Shown here piece by piece: positions 36,706-45,574 of a stretch of 64,000 nt of DNA. Location: contig NZ_JABERI010000007.1 in the NCBI RefSeq assembly GCF_013004375.1, positions 1 to 64,000 of the forward strand, given 5' to 3'. Both the position numbers and the translations under genes were made by a program. Numbering within the stretch: position 1 is the first letter of the stretch; each line of letters opens with the position of its first letter. Below the pieces are notes generated by a model. The model was not told where the DNA came from and did no database searches. It worked only from the letters and a program-made list of their open reading frames with translations. The stretch is from Acinetobacter terrae (GTDB taxonomy: Bacteria > Pseudomonadota > Gammaproteobacteria > Pseudomonadales > Moraxellaceae).

Positions 36706-38595
36706 TTGAAGAGTGCGGGTTATTCTTTTATTCAAAACAAAAATATGGTTTGGTCTGCAAGTGTTTGTATGCTTGCTGTATTACTCACACTATTCTTTTT
36801 AAATACGATCACTGGCTTGTGGGTATTTTATTTTGATCATAGCCAGTCTATTTTTTGGCATGTTTTGAGTCCTTATTTAATCGTGCTGCTGCTTGGCGTG
36901 ATGGCTATTTCAGTTTTGTATGAGTTTTATGTGTTTCGTTCCGGTGGCCATTCGCTGGCAAAACAGTTGGGTGCGCGTCGCTTAAGCCTAATAGAAAGTA
37001 TTCCTGAAGAAAGTCTTGCGCTCAAAATCACTGAACAATTGGCAGATACCTTTTTAATTGATACCCCTGCAGTCTATGTACTTCCCAATGAAGTGGGTGT
37101 AAATGCACTCACAGCAGGTTTTTATCCGCGTGATATTGTGATTATTCTGACTTGGGGTGCATTACAAAATTTAGATGAATTAGAGCTTTATGGTTTATTA
37201 AGCCATGAATTTAATAAGATTTTATCTGGTGAAACGGCAGAAAATACCCGTCTAAAAATCCTTTACAGCAGTCTGACCACTTTTAGCCAGTGGGGCGGTA
37301 AAATTGCCAAACAGGGCTTTACCAAGCATGGTCAAGCGCGTACGCATAAATTTGCGACTTCTTTTGTTGCAATGGGTGGTGTGATCTGGTTGGTGGGAAG
37401 CTTGGGTATTTTGATTACCCGATTTATTAAATATATTTCATTGGGTGGACGGACATTTAAAAATGATCAAAAAACCAGACGCCTGATTCAAAATGATGCC
37501 AATGTGCAAACGCTATTAAGAATCAATGTGCATCATTCAGGTTCGCAAATTTATAGTGAATATGCGGAATCCATTTCTCATATGTGCTTTGCCAATTCTT
37601 TAAGTCCGCAAAACTGGATGAATATTCATCCAAGTATTGAGCAACGTATTTATGAGCTGAACCCAGGGTTGGTGCAGGATTTACAGCTTGAAAATTTAAA
37701 AAAATTACGTAATCAACCGTTATTTAGTTTGTTCCGGTCACTGGATGAAGTGAATAGTGAAATATATTCACCGTTGAGTTCACCACAACCGCTTCCGCTG
37801 TTACGTTTATCACCGATTAGTTTTGCAATTAATGATGCGATTAAACCTTTAAATCCAGAAATTCGAAATAATATGCGGCGTCCTGAATTAATACAGCGGG
37901 CATTGCAGACGGCAACCGGTTCGCGAGAAGTGATGGTGTCTATTTTAATGATTCGGCAGTATCGTGAATTTATTCCTGCAGATGCGGAAGTGAGTCGGGC
38001 CATTGTTGATTCATTACTCAATTTAGACGGTCGGGTTCATATTTCTATTTTTCGTGAAGCTTGCAAAAATATTGGGGCAATGCCTGCCACCATTGCGCGG
38101 CAGTTTTTAATGAAATTGGCGCGAATTATTCAAGAAGATGGTGAAATCGGGCTGCTGGATGCCTTGCTGCTTGAATATGTGAAATTTGAATTGAATCTTC
38201 TTCCATTACATACACCGACTTCATTGGACGAAGTTAAACCGCATATTGTGCGTCTGATTGATGCCTTGTTGCATGTGCAGCAAATTAATAGCCTGAATCA
38301 ACTGGATGTACGCGAAAAGATTCTCAAGCGTGTATTAACCGCAAAAGAATTGGAGATGTATACTGAAATCTCGGATGAACCGATTGATTTGGCAGAAATC
38401 TTAAATGATATCGCGGGCTTGCTACTGCGTGATCGTTTAAGTATTTTGGGTATTGCCGAACTGTGCTTGTGGAATGACCGTATTATTACCCAGGATGAGC
38501 TGGATGTTCTGGAATTGCTGTATTGGCGTTTTGGTTTTGAAACAGATGAAATTATTGAACAAATGCAGAAAAAAAATAGTTTGATGATTGTATAA
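36706..38595 (+). CDS. M48 (Ste24p/HtpX-like) membrane protein with lost zinc site
   Basis: A 629-residue membrane protein starting at a TTG (AAAGGA eight bases upstream); an ATG at 36745 is an alternative. Helices at about 17-37 and 53-73 precede an M48 peptidase-like domain (IPEESLALKITEQLADTF, VGVNALTAGF, DELELYGLLSHEF), and a third helix lies near 219-240. The zinc motif HExxH reads H167-E-F-N-K171, so the second His is Lys. The downstream Glu ligand region, E-x-x-A-D in relatives, is replaced by KNDQKTRRLIQND. I therefore predict an inactive pseudo-peptidase. The last 250 residues are helical and resemble the TerB-like tail of related M48 proteins. An intact M48 protease gene lies 1.8 kb downstream. 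Confidence 0.7.
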   Translation: MKSAGYSFIQNKNMVWSASVCMLAVLLTLFFLNTITGLWVFYFDHSQSIFWHVLSPYLIVLLLGVMAISVLYEFYVFRSGGHSLAKQLGARRLSLIESIPEESLALKITEQLADTFLIDTPAVYVLPNEVGVNALTAGFYPRDIVIILTWGALQNLDELELYGLLSHEFNKILSGETAENTRLKILYSSLTTFSQWGGKIAKQGFTKHGQARTHKFATSFVAMGGVIWLVGSLGILITRFIKYISLGGRTFKNDQKTRRLIQNDANVQTLLRINVHHSGSQIYSEYAESISHMCFANSLSPQNWMNIHPSIEQRIYELNPGLVQDLQLENLKKLRNQPLFSLFRSLDEVNSEIYSPLSSPQPLPLLRLSPISFAINDAIKPLNPEIRNNMRRPELIQRALQTATGSREVMVSILMIRQYREFIPADAEVSRAIVDSLLNLDGRVHISIFREACKNIGAMPATIARQFLMKLARIIQEDGEIGLLDALLLEYVKFELNLLPLHTPTSLDEVKPHIVRLIDALLHVQQINSLNQLDVREKILKRVLTAKELEMYTEISDEPIDLAEILNDIAGLLLRDRLSILGIAELCLWNDRIITQDELDVLELLYWRFGFETDEIIEQMQKKNSLMIV

Positions 38596-38710
38596 ACAAG
38601 CTGCGATAAAATTATAGATGAGTGATGATTAAACTAATCTTTAATAAAAGATCAGCAAAAGACAAGTAATCTCGTTAGAATACCAAGCATTCAATGGGTG
38701 ATGAAAAAAG

Positions 38711-39379
38711 ATGATAGGGCATCAGCGTGACATACTGGCAACATTAGGAATCGATATCTGGGTTCCTAAGGTTGCTTCGTGTCAAAAAATGCCATCTTCA
38801 TCCATTTGGCGAGATCAAGCTGCACCTGAATATCTGACTGAAATTGTGGTGGCGAAAGCTCAATCACCTATAGTGCTAGAGCCAAAGGCTGAACAGCTCA
38901 AAACGTTTGATCGACCAAAACAGTTACCAACGCCCACATTGGTTGTCAAAGAAGTTCAAGCTGAAGTTCTGCCTCAAGTTGTTGAGGAACGACCTGCGCT
39001 ACACATCGCAGCTTTTCAATTGCAGGCTTTTGGTTTGCCACATTGTGTCATCGTGATTGATGCTACTGAACTGAGCGCTGAACAACAGCAACTGTGGAAT
39101 AATATTCAACAAGCCCTTCAAGCCGAATATTATGAATTACAGTGGCCATTTCCTTTGGTTAATTTCCAGGATGGTCGCGGTGCAGAAAGTTATGTGCAAG
39201 GCTTTATAGATGCCATTAGCGCAGATAAAAATATTATTTTTTTAGGGAAATTTCCTTATTTTAATCATTCAAAAAGTATTCATTTAGCTGGTCTGCAAGA
39301 GATGTTGGATCAGCCATTATTAAAAAAACGTTTATGGCAATTTATGCAAAAAACTAAGCAGAACATGGATGCTACATGA
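38711..39379 (+). CDS. putative DNA polymerase III psi (HolD)-like protein
   Basis: A 222-residue soluble protein. The N-terminus, RDILATLGIDIWVPK, resembles HolD (psi), where this short segment binds SSB and chi. The C-terminal half (about 95-215) is alpha/beta and ends with LLKKRLWQFMQK, also HolD-like. Between them is a Pro/Glu/Val-rich linker of about 60 residues (AEQLKTFDRPKQLPTP) not found in E. coli HolD (137 aa). Psi connects the clamp loader to chi and SSB. The assignment rests on two short matches. The stop overlaps the following dehydrogenase by four bases (ATGA), which is not a typical holD neighbour. Confidence 0.45.
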   Translation: MIGHQRDILATLGIDIWVPKVASCQKMPSSSIWRDQAAPEYLTEIVVAKAQSPIVLEPKAEQLKTFDRPKQLPTPTLVVKEVQAEVLPQVVEERPALHIAAFQLQAFGLPHCVIVIDATELSAEQQQLWNNIQQALQAEYYELQWPFPLVNFQDGRGAESYVQGFIDAISADKNIIFLGKFPYFNHSKSIHLAGLQEMLDQPLLKKRLWQFMQKTKQNMDAT

Positions 39380-40344
39380 AGAAGAAAGTTGTTGTTTTTA
39401 GTCAGTTAGATCAAGACATACTTCAGTGTTTACAAGCTCAATATCAGGTTGAAGTTATTAATCCAAAATTGGGTGAGGTTAATGAGCAGATCCGTGAACA
39501 GGTCAAAGATGCAGATGGTATGATTGGGGCAGGGCGTCTACTCAATGAGAGTAATTTGGCGACAGCACAGCAACTTAAGATTATTTCCAGTGTCAGCGTG
39601 GGTTATGACAACTATGATCTTGCTTATTTAAATCAGAAAAAAATCTGGTTATCTAACACGCCTCATGTGCTCACAGAAACCACTGCCGATTTAGCTTTTA
39701 CGCTATTGATGAGTGCTGCGCGTAAAGTTCCTTATTTGGATCAATGGACCAAGCAAGGTCAATGGAAGCGTACAGCAGCTGAAGCCCAATTTGGACGCGA
39801 TGTTTTTGCTAAAACCTTGGGCATTATTGGTCTGGGTAATATTGGTGCTGCTGTGGCACGTCGTGGCTTTCATGGCTTTAATATGAATATTCTTTATCAT
39901 AATCGTCGTGAAAAATTAGAATTGGCACAGTCTTTAAATGCACGATATTGTGGTCTGGATGAATTATTACAACAGTCAGATTTTGTTGTGGTTGCTGTCG
40001 ATTTAAATACAGAATCTAAAGCGTTGATCGGTCCGCATGAGTTTGATCAAATGCAGCCGCATGCGGTGTTTGTGAATATTGCACGTGGTTCCGTGGTGGA
40101 TGAACAGGCACTCATTGACACCTTAAAAGCGGGCAAGATTTTTGCTGCCGGGTTGGATGTCTATGCCAAAGAGCCTTTACAGGAATCCGAACTTTTTAGC
40201 TTGGATAATGTCGTGACTTTACCCCATGTCGGTTCAGCGACTGCAGAAACCCGTAAAAAAATGGCTGAACTGGCTTATCGTAATTTGGTTGATGCACTGG
40301 AAGGACGAACACCAGCTTATGTGGTGAATGCTTCATTTTCTTAA
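39376..40344 (+). CDS. ghrB: 2-hydroxyacid dehydrogenase, GhrB type
   Basis: The 322-residue protein is a D-isomer-specific 2-hydroxyacid dehydrogenase. It has the NAD(P) loop LGIIGLGNIGAAVARRG with an Arg-rich stretch after it (HNRREK) favouring NADPH, the catalytic Arg in VNIARGSVVDEQAL, the Glu in DVYAKEPL and the His in TLPHVGSAT. The closest type is GhrB, which reduces glyoxylate, hydroxypyruvate and 2-ketogluconate. It overlaps the upstream HolD-like gene by four bases. Confidence 0.85.
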   Translation: MKKKVVVFSQLDQDILQCLQAQYQVEVINPKLGEVNEQIREQVKDADGMIGAGRLLNESNLATAQQLKIISSVSVGYDNYDLAYLNQKKIWLSNTPHVLTETTADLAFTLLMSAARKVPYLDQWTKQGQWKRTAAEAQFGRDVFAKTLGIIGLGNIGAAVARRGFHGFNMNILYHNRREKLELAQSLNARYCGLDELLQQSDFVVVAVDLNTESKALIGPHEFDQMQPHAVFVNIARGSVVDEQALIDTLKAGKIFAAGLDVYAKEPLQESELFSLDNVVTLPHVGSATAETRKKMAELAYRNLVDALEGRTPAYVVNASFS

Positions 40345-40429
40345 ATTTGATAACACTTCATTGCAAATCCCTCAAATTTTCAATGTTATAGTCTGATAAA
40401 TTGAAAAAAAGCAGTTTGAGAATATAACA

Positions 40430-41869
40430 TTGAAACGGTTTCTATTGGCTTGCAGTATTGGTTTGGTCTCAATTATGGGGCCGACGCACAGTGCTAATGT
40501 GAATTCAACGTCCCAGTTTAATGTTCCTGAAATCGGCAGCGGAGTCGGTTTAATTGACCAACAAAAAGAAAAAATGATTGGCGAAAAAGTATTCCGTGAA
40601 GTTCAAAAACAAATGCCTGTGTTGCAAAATCCATGGTTGGAAGATCAATTAGGCAGTGTATTTTCCCATATTTTAAGTCAAACCCAGCTTGGGCAGCCTA
40701 TAGGCCTGGTCATTATCAATGATCCTCAAATCAACGCTTTTGCCGTTCCTGGCGGGCTATTTGCCATTAATACAGGGATGGTGATTTCTGCTCGCAATAT
40801 GGATGAAGTGGCTGGGGTAATGGCGCATGAAGTTGCACATGTGTCACAACGTCATTACAGTCGCTCACAAGAAGCTTTTAAGGGCCAGGGCTTGTTGACT
40901 TTAGCAGGGCTTTTGGTGGGTGCTTTGATTGCTTCGCAAGCGGATGGTGATGTCGGTACCGCAGTGATGTTGGGTTCGCAAGCTGCATTAATGGATAAGC
41001 AGCTGAATTACAGCCGTAACCAGGAACGTGAAGCTGACCGGATTGGCATGCAATATATGTATAGCGCTGGTTATAGTCCGCAAAGTATGGCGGATTTTTT
41101 TGAAGTGATGGATCGATCAACCAGTAAGGTCAGTTTCTTGCCGGACTTTTGGTTAACACATCCACTCAGTACAGAGCGGATGAGTGAAGCGCGTTTACGC
41201 GCAAATCAGTTCCCTCGAGTCAAATCAAGTTTGCATGATGAAGATTTTGAAATACTGAAATGGTACAGTCGGGTAATTTCTAATCAGACCACCGAACAGC
41301 AATTACAGATTTTAGCCAATCGTAAAAATTTTGCAGGGCAGTTGGCTCTATCCGCTTTTTATCTAAAACAAGGTGACTATGTTCTAGCTCAGCAAGTTTT
41401 AGATCAGGCAAAGGCACAGCAGCGCTTAAATAATTTGTTGGTGTTAATCCAAACCGATATTTATTTGGGGCAAAACAAAACCGATGAAGCATATAAAGCG
41501 ATTCAGTCTGCTGCACGAATTATGCCTGAAAATCGAGCTTTAGCTTTTAAGCTGGCGGAAGTATATATTCGCCAAAAAGAACCTGCACAAGCATTAAATC
41601 TCGTTCAGCGTTTTTCCAATAAGAATCCTCGTGATATTCAGGCCTGGCGCTTGATGCAGCAAGCTGCAAATATCGACCAGCAATCCCCAATTAGAACAGT
41701 AAATGTATTGCGTTATCGTGCGGAAGTGGAATATTGGTCGGGCTGGGAAGAAAATGCAATTAAGTCCTTATTGCATGCACAGCGCTTGGTCAAAAATAAT
41801 GAGCTGTTGTCTGCAAAACTAAAAATGCGCATTAATGAAATGCAAAAAGAGCGCCAGCTAAGAATCTAA
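40430..41869 (+). CDS. bepA: periplasmic M48 metalloprotease with TPR repeats, BepA/YfgC type
   Basis: A 479-residue exported protease starting at TTG 40430; the signal peptide MKRFLLACSIGLVSIMGPTHSA supports this start. The M48 domain is intact: zinc motif H133-E-V-A-H137 and the third ligand E201 in NQEREADRIGM. The C-terminal half (about 260-475) is made of TPR-like helix pairs (AGQLALSAFYLKQGDYVLAQ, IMPENRALAFKLAEVYIRQ). E. coli BepA (487 aa) has the same layout and both matures and clears outer-membrane assembly intermediates such as LptD at the BAM complex. It stands alone; its start region has only a weak ribosome-binding site. Confidence 0.85.
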   Translation: MKRFLLACSIGLVSIMGPTHSANVNSTSQFNVPEIGSGVGLIDQQKEKMIGEKVFREVQKQMPVLQNPWLEDQLGSVFSHILSQTQLGQPIGLVIINDPQINAFAVPGGLFAINTGMVISARNMDEVAGVMAHEVAHVSQRHYSRSQEAFKGQGLLTLAGLLVGALIASQADGDVGTAVMLGSQAALMDKQLNYSRNQEREADRIGMQYMYSAGYSPQSMADFFEVMDRSTSKVSFLPDFWLTHPLSTERMSEARLRANQFPRVKSSLHDEDFEILKWYSRVISNQTTEQQLQILANRKNFAGQLALSAFYLKQGDYVLAQQVLDQAKAQQRLNNLLVLIQTDIYLGQNKTDEAYKAIQSAARIMPENRALAFKLAEVYIRQKEPAQALNLVQRFSNKNPRDIQAWRLMQQAANIDQQSPIRTVNVLRYRAEVEYWSGWEENAIKSLLHAQRLVKNNELLSAKLKMRINEMQKERQLRI

Positions 41870-41916
41870 TTGCAGATGATGATTTTGCAATGATAATAAA
41901 AAATAAGGAGTTGAGC

Positions 41917-42285
41917 ATGATAGAAGGTCAATGCTTATGTGGAATAGTGAAGTATCGTTATCATGGTGAAATTGAAAAAACCATCATATGTTACTGCAAA
42001 GACTGTCAAATGGCTCAAGGTTCAATCTTTGGCTGGAACAGTCCTTTGCAGAAATCCAAATTTGAAATTAGCAGTGGAATTAAATTTCTAAAAGAATATT
42101 TTCATAGCCCAAATAAGGCACGTGTTTTTTGTCAGGAATGCGGTAGTCCAATTTATTCATATCGGGTAGATTCGCCTGAAATTATTCGTTTACGCTTAGG
42201 GACGGTAACTTCGGGTGAATTGCCGGCACCTTCAGAACAAGCCTATACTCAATACAAGCCATATTTTTTGCATATTGATGAATAA
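41917..42285 (+). CDS. GFA/CENP-V fold zinc protein
   Basis: A 122-residue protein with the zinc ligands of the GFA (glutathione-dependent formaldehyde-activating-like) family: C-L-C near residue 6, C-Y-C-K-D-C near 27-32, and C-Q-E-C-G near 67-71. The fold binds one structural and one catalytic zinc. The substrate of most bacterial members is unknown; a formaldehyde role is established only for Gfa itself. AAGGAG precedes the ATG at 41917, nine codons inside an open frame from 41890. Confidence 0.82.
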   Translation: MIEGQCLCGIVKYRYHGEIEKTIICYCKDCQMAQGSIFGWNSPLQKSKFEISSGIKFLKEYFHSPNKARVFCQECGSPIYSYRVDSPEIIRLRLGTVTSGELPAPSEQAYTQYKPYFLHIDE

Positions 42286-42366
42286 AATCTACATCTAGAA
42301 ACTTGAAGTATATGATAATCTTAGGCTGGATTTGTATTTCTAACGATGAACAATATTGATTGAATT

Positions 42367-42729
42367 ATGAAAAAAATATTATTTTCTTGTTTTTTAATGG
42401 GCTGTGCGACATCAAATATTGCCTTTGCAAGTGTTGAGCAATATGTAACATCAGTGGAAAAAATTTCGGAACAATATAAGCAGGAAACCAGAATTTTTTT
42501 TAACAGCTTGGATGCTCAGCAAACCAGTTTTACCCCACAACAGCAAGTTCAATTCTGTGGAATCGTGAGTAATTATGTGGAGCAGTTGTATCAAGCGGCA
42601 GATCGAAACAGGGATGCTTTAGACCGTCAATTTAGACAGATGACCAAGCAGGATGTGATTCATCAAGTGATATTGTCAAAAGAAATGCTGATTTTGAAAA
42701 AATATAATGTTCAGTGTGATCTGAAATAA
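42367..42729 (+). CDS. small secreted protein, 120 aa, function unknown
   Basis: MKKILFSCFLMGCATSNIAFA is a standard signal peptide with cleavage after AFA; a lipobox-like MGCA is present at 11-14 but the following stretch suggests cleavage at AFA, so lipidation is unsure. The mature 99 residues are helical (VEQYVTSVEKISEQYKQE) with two cysteines (QFCGIV and VQCDLK) that may pair. No family is recognised and no clear ribosome-binding site is visible. It is convergent with yqeY. Confidence 0.6.
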   Translation: MKKILFSCFLMGCATSNIAFASVEQYVTSVEKISEQYKQETRIFFNSLDAQQTSFTPQQQVQFCGIVSNYVEQLYQAADRNRDALDRQFRQMTKQDVIHQVILSKEMLILKKYNVQCDLK

Positions 42730-42743
42730 GAAGGGAATACGCC

Positions 42744-42771
42744 TGAACTGTCTTTGAATAAAGGCAGTTCA
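42744..42771. terminator. hairpin between convergent genes
   Basis: TGAACTG (42744-42750) and CAGTTCA (42765-42771) pair, with CTTT/AAAG continuing the stem. No T run follows on either strand, so it may be a Rho-dependent or processing site rather than an intrinsic terminator. Confidence 0.45.
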
Positions 42772-42802
42772 ACGTTAAAGAAAGAATGATATAGAAGTGG
42801 GG

Positions 42803-43249
42803 TTATGCAAGTTTAGCTTTAATTTTAGCTGAAACTTGTGCAGGATCGGCGCGCCCGGCTATGAGCGGACGCAGAGAATTCATCACCTTACCCATATCTT
42901 TCATGCTAGTAGCTTCTTGAGCAGAAATAGTCTGCTCAATGATAGAATCAAGCTCTTCCTCAGTCATAGCTGCTGGTAGAAATTGAGATAAAATCTCAAG
43001 TTCGGCTTGTTCCTTACTAGCTAAGTCTTGTCGATTAGCGCCTTCAAAGGCTTTAATCGAATCTTTACGTTGTTTGATTTGCTTTTCAATGACCGCAAGA
43101 ACTTGAACATCGTCAAGCTCTTTGCGCTCATCGATTTCGATTTGCTTAATTGCCGCCTGAAGACCACGAATTACCGTTAACTTCGACATTTCTTTGGCAC
43201 GCATAGTTGCTTTCAAAACGTCCGTTATTTGGTTTTTTAAAGTAGTCAT
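42803..43249 (-). CDS. GatB/YqeY domain protein
   Basis: A 148-residue helical protein of the YqeY family, which matches the C-terminal tail domain of the GatB amidotransferase. Signatures: MTTLKNQITDVLKATMRAK, IEKQIKQRKDSIKAFE and DMGKVMNSLRPLIAGRADPA. The domain binds tRNA in GatB; the free-standing protein has no settled role. It lies 34 bases after rpsU and is probably co-transcribed with it, a neighbourhood widespread in gammaproteobacteria (rpsU-yqeY-dnaG). Confidence 0.92.
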   Translation of the reverse strand: MTTLKNQITDVLKATMRAKEMSKLTVIRGLQAAIKQIEIDERKELDDVQVLAVIEKQIKQRKDSIKAFEGANRQDLASKEQAELEILSQFLPAAMTEEELDSIIEQTISAQEATSMKDMGKVMNSLRPLIAGRADPAQVSAKIKAKLA

Positions 43250-43283
43250 TTATCTTGTCCAGGCAGTCAATCACAAATTAATC

Positions 43284-43499
43284 TTAGTAAAGGCGAGTAG
43301 TACGTACAGACTCACGCGCCAATTTCTTTTGGTAGCGTTTAACTGCAGCAGCTTTTTTACGTTTACGTTCTTGAGTTGGTTTTTCGTAGAATTCGCGTTT
43401 ACGAACGTCAGCTAAAACACCAGCTTTTTCGCATGAACGTTTGAAACGACGGATGGCTACGTCTACTGGTTCGCCTTCTTTCAATTTAACTTGTGGCAT
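43284..43499 (-). CDS. rpsU: 30S ribosomal protein S21
   Basis: A 71-residue, very basic protein identical in layout to bS21: [20 protein letters not shown], then [20 protein letters not shown] and [16 protein letters not shown]. bS21 joins the small subunit late and aids mRNA base pairing at the anti-Shine-Dalgarno site. It is divergent from tsaD across 145 bases, with promoters on both strands. Confidence 0.98.
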
Positions 43500-43567
43500 G
43501 AAGAATCCTCATAAGTTATGGATAAGATCTATGGCACGATTGCCTTAGATCACAAGTGAAGGACAGT

Positions 43568-43596
43568 ATTTTACTCATTTACATCTCATATCACAA
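43568..43596 (-). promoter_or_regulatory. rpsU promoter
   Basis: On the minus strand TTGTGA (43596-43591) and TAAAAT (43573-43568) are 17 bases apart. It shares bases with the tsaD promoter on the other strand. Confidence 0.6.
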
Positions 43597-43605
43597 GTCT
43601 ATAAT
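43578..43605 (+). promoter_or_regulatory. tsaD promoter
   Basis: TTTACA at 43578-43583 and a perfect TATAAT at 43600-43605 are 16 bases apart, giving a leader of about 33 bases. Confidence 0.65.
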
Positions 43606-43644
43606 AGCTTTAGCAATATTTAGATACGGGTAAAAGGCAGTTTA

Positions 43645-44661
43645 ATGATCGTTCTTGGCTTAGAAACTTCTTGTGATGAAACTGGGTTAGCACTCTATGA
43701 CAGTGAAGTCGGCTTGATAGGACAGGTGTTATATAGTCAGATTAAACTGCATGCAGAATATGGTGGTGTTGTTCCGGAACTGGCTTCACGTGACCATGTA
43801 AGAAAATTAATTCCTTTAATTAATCAGTTGCTTGAACAAAGTAATATCAAAAAATCACAAATTGATGCTATTGCATATACGCGTGGTCCAGGTCTGATGG
43901 GCGCATTAATGACGGGCGCATTATTCGGTCGAACCCTGGCATTTGCACTCAATAAACCGGCAATTGGTGTACATCATATGGAAGGTCATATGCTTGCGCC
44001 TTTATTATCTGCAACACCACCCGAGTTTCCGTTTGTCGCTTTATTGGTCTCTGGCGGACATACACAGCTCATGGCAGCGCATGGTATTGGTCAATATGAA
44101 TTGCTGGGCGAATCGATTGATGATGCGGCGGGTGAGGCTTTTGACAAAGTTGCAAAAATGATGGGCTTGGCCTATCCAGGTGGACCAAATATTTCAAAAT
44201 TGGCACTGCAAGGTAGCGCAACAGCGTTTGATTTGCCACGTCCAATGTTGCATCAAGGTCTGGACTTTTCCTTCAGTGGTTTGAAAACTGCGGTTTCAAT
44301 TCAATTGAAAAAAGTTGAAGGCCAAAACCGTGAAGCTGATATTGCGGCATCTTTCCAAGAAGCATTGGTGGATACCTTGGTGAAAAAATCGGTTAAAGCA
44401 CTCAAGCAAACAGGTTTAAAACGTCTGGTGATTGCGGGTGGGGTGAGTGCCAACAAACGTTTACGTGAACGTCTGGAAGCAGATTTAGCCAAAATTCAAG
44501 CGCAAGTTTATTATGCAGAACCTGCGCTATGTACCGATAACGGTGCAATGATTGCATTTGCAGGTTATCAACGTTTAAAAGCAGGACAGCATGATGGATT
44601 GTCGGTGACAACGACACCACGTTGGCCGATGACGGAATTAACCAATCCTTCAGAAGCTTAA
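43645..44661 (+). CDS. tsaD: tRNA threonylcarbamoyladenosine transferase subunit TsaD
   Basis: TsaD, with TsaB and TsaE, transfers threonylcarbamoyl from its adenylate to A37 of ANN-decoding tRNAs. The 338-residue ASKHA-fold protein opens [19 protein letters not shown], has the metal ligands in [11 protein letters not shown] (His at about 111 and 115), and [28 protein letters not shown] and [13 protein letters not shown]. Length matches E. coli (337). It is divergent from rpsU, as in most gammaproteobacteria. Confidence 0.98.
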   Translation: MIVLGLETSCDETGLALYDSEVGLIGQVLYSQIKLHAEYGGVVPELASRDHVRKLIPLINQLLEQSNIKKSQIDAIAYTRGPGLMGALMTGALFGRTLAFALNKPAIGVHHMEGHMLAPLLSATPPEFPFVALLVSGGHTQLMAAHGIGQYELLGESIDDAAGEAFDKVAKMMGLAYPGGPNISKLALQGSATAFDLPRPMLHQGLDFSFSGLKTAVSIQLKKVEGQNREADIAASFQEALVDTLVKKSVKALKQTGLKRLVIAGGVSANKRLRERLEADLAKIQAQVYYAEPALCTDNGAMIAFAGYQRLKAGQHDGLSVTTTPRWPMTELTNPSEA

Positions 44662-44674
44662 GTTTTGATTATTT

Positions 44675-44701
44675 AAAAAGAGGCGTAATGCCTCTTTTTT
44701 T
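44675..44701 (+). terminator. terminator of tsaD
   Basis: AAAAAGAGGC pairs with GCCTCTTTTT across GTAAT, followed by Ts. Confidence 0.92.
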
Positions 44702-44933
44702 ATCGGGCTTGTTTCAGCATTTATGGCTTTAAATAGTTGATTGTTATCTTGAATATATCTTTTGAATTTTTCCAATGTCTGGTATTTCAGCTTGGTGATG
44801 GCTGCATTGCTACTTCTATCAGATAGATAGGCTTCTTTGTTGATTAAATCATAAAAGTGAAACAAGCCTGTACTTGAATTTGTAGAACAAGGCCATGAAA
44901 CGCTACACGTTGAAAAATGATTTGAGACAAAGA
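44702..44933. other. gap between two terminators, no intact gene
   Basis: The 345 bases between tsaD and the DUF4385 gene hold two terminators. On the minus strand an open frame (44943-44650) contains a protein-like stretch (FYDLINKEAYLSD, KLKYQTLEKFKRYIQD), but it has no ATG in frame and starts inside a terminator stem. It may be the relic of a lost small gene. Confidence 0.35.
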
Positions 44934-44968
44934 AAAAGAGCAATTTCTAAATTTGAAATTGCTCTTTT
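44934..44968 (-). terminator. terminator of the DUF4385 gene
   Basis: AAAAGAGCAATTTC and GAAATTGCTCTTTT form a perfect 14-bp stem with a seven-base loop. Read on the minus strand it is followed by CTTTTTCTTT, 40 bases after the stop. Confidence 0.85.
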
Positions 44969-45007
44969 AGGGTTAACGATCATTGATAGTTCAATGACAG
45001 CGTTCAA

Positions 45008-45574
45008 TTAATCCTGACGGATCAACTCGTTGAATTGTTCTTTAAGCTCAATGTATTTTGGATTTAATTTTGCTTGATCGCTCTTATCTTTAAAGATTTT
45101 CGCAACAGCAGCTTTGACCTGATCTTCAGTGCTACGTGGCTGTTTTTCAGTTGTAACAGCATCATTGAGTGCTACTTTAACCTTAGGTGTAACGCCTTTG
45201 TTTTTTCGGCCAGTTTTATGGGTACCTTTTTTATGATGTGCATAACGACGCGCACGAGTATAGCCCATCAGCAAAAACTTTCTTGCCATGTCTGCACCAA
45301 CAAAATCATTTTTCTCTAAATAATCTAGAAATAATGCAAAAATTTTCGCGCTACTTTCAGTGGCTTGAGCTTCATCTTCAAATTGCCACAACGGCAAAAT
45401 TTCAGATTTATACGGTTCAACCAATAAAACACCTTCTTCACCACGACCAATGCGATATAACTCTGGACGCTTTCTAAAATTAATCTTTTCAAAGTCGAGT
45501 GAAAAGTCAAAGCTGCGTGAAAATGGTTTGGCGTCAGGCTTAGGCGTTAATGAATCTTGTTCGTTATTGGTCAT
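45008..45574 (-). CDS. DUF4385 family protein
   Basis: A 188-residue cytosolic protein. FDFSLDFEKINFRKRPELYR, IGRGEEGVLLVEPYKSEILP, and NDFVGADMARKFLLMGYTRARRYAHHKKG are conserved blocks of DUF4385, a family of unknown function spread in proteobacteria and bacteroidetes. The C-terminal 70 residues are basic and low-complexity (HKTGRKNKGVTPKVK) and could bind nucleic acid. It stands alone with its own terminator. Confidence 0.85.
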   Translation of the reverse strand: MTNNEQDSLTPKPDAKPFSRSFDFSLDFEKINFRKRPELYRIGRGEEGVLLVEPYKSEILPLWQFEDEAQATESSAKIFALFLDYLEKNDFVGADMARKFLLMGYTRARRYAHHKKGTHKTGRKNKGVTPKVKVALNDAVTTEKQPRSTEDQVKAAVAKIFKDKSDQAKLNPKYIELKEQFNELIRQD

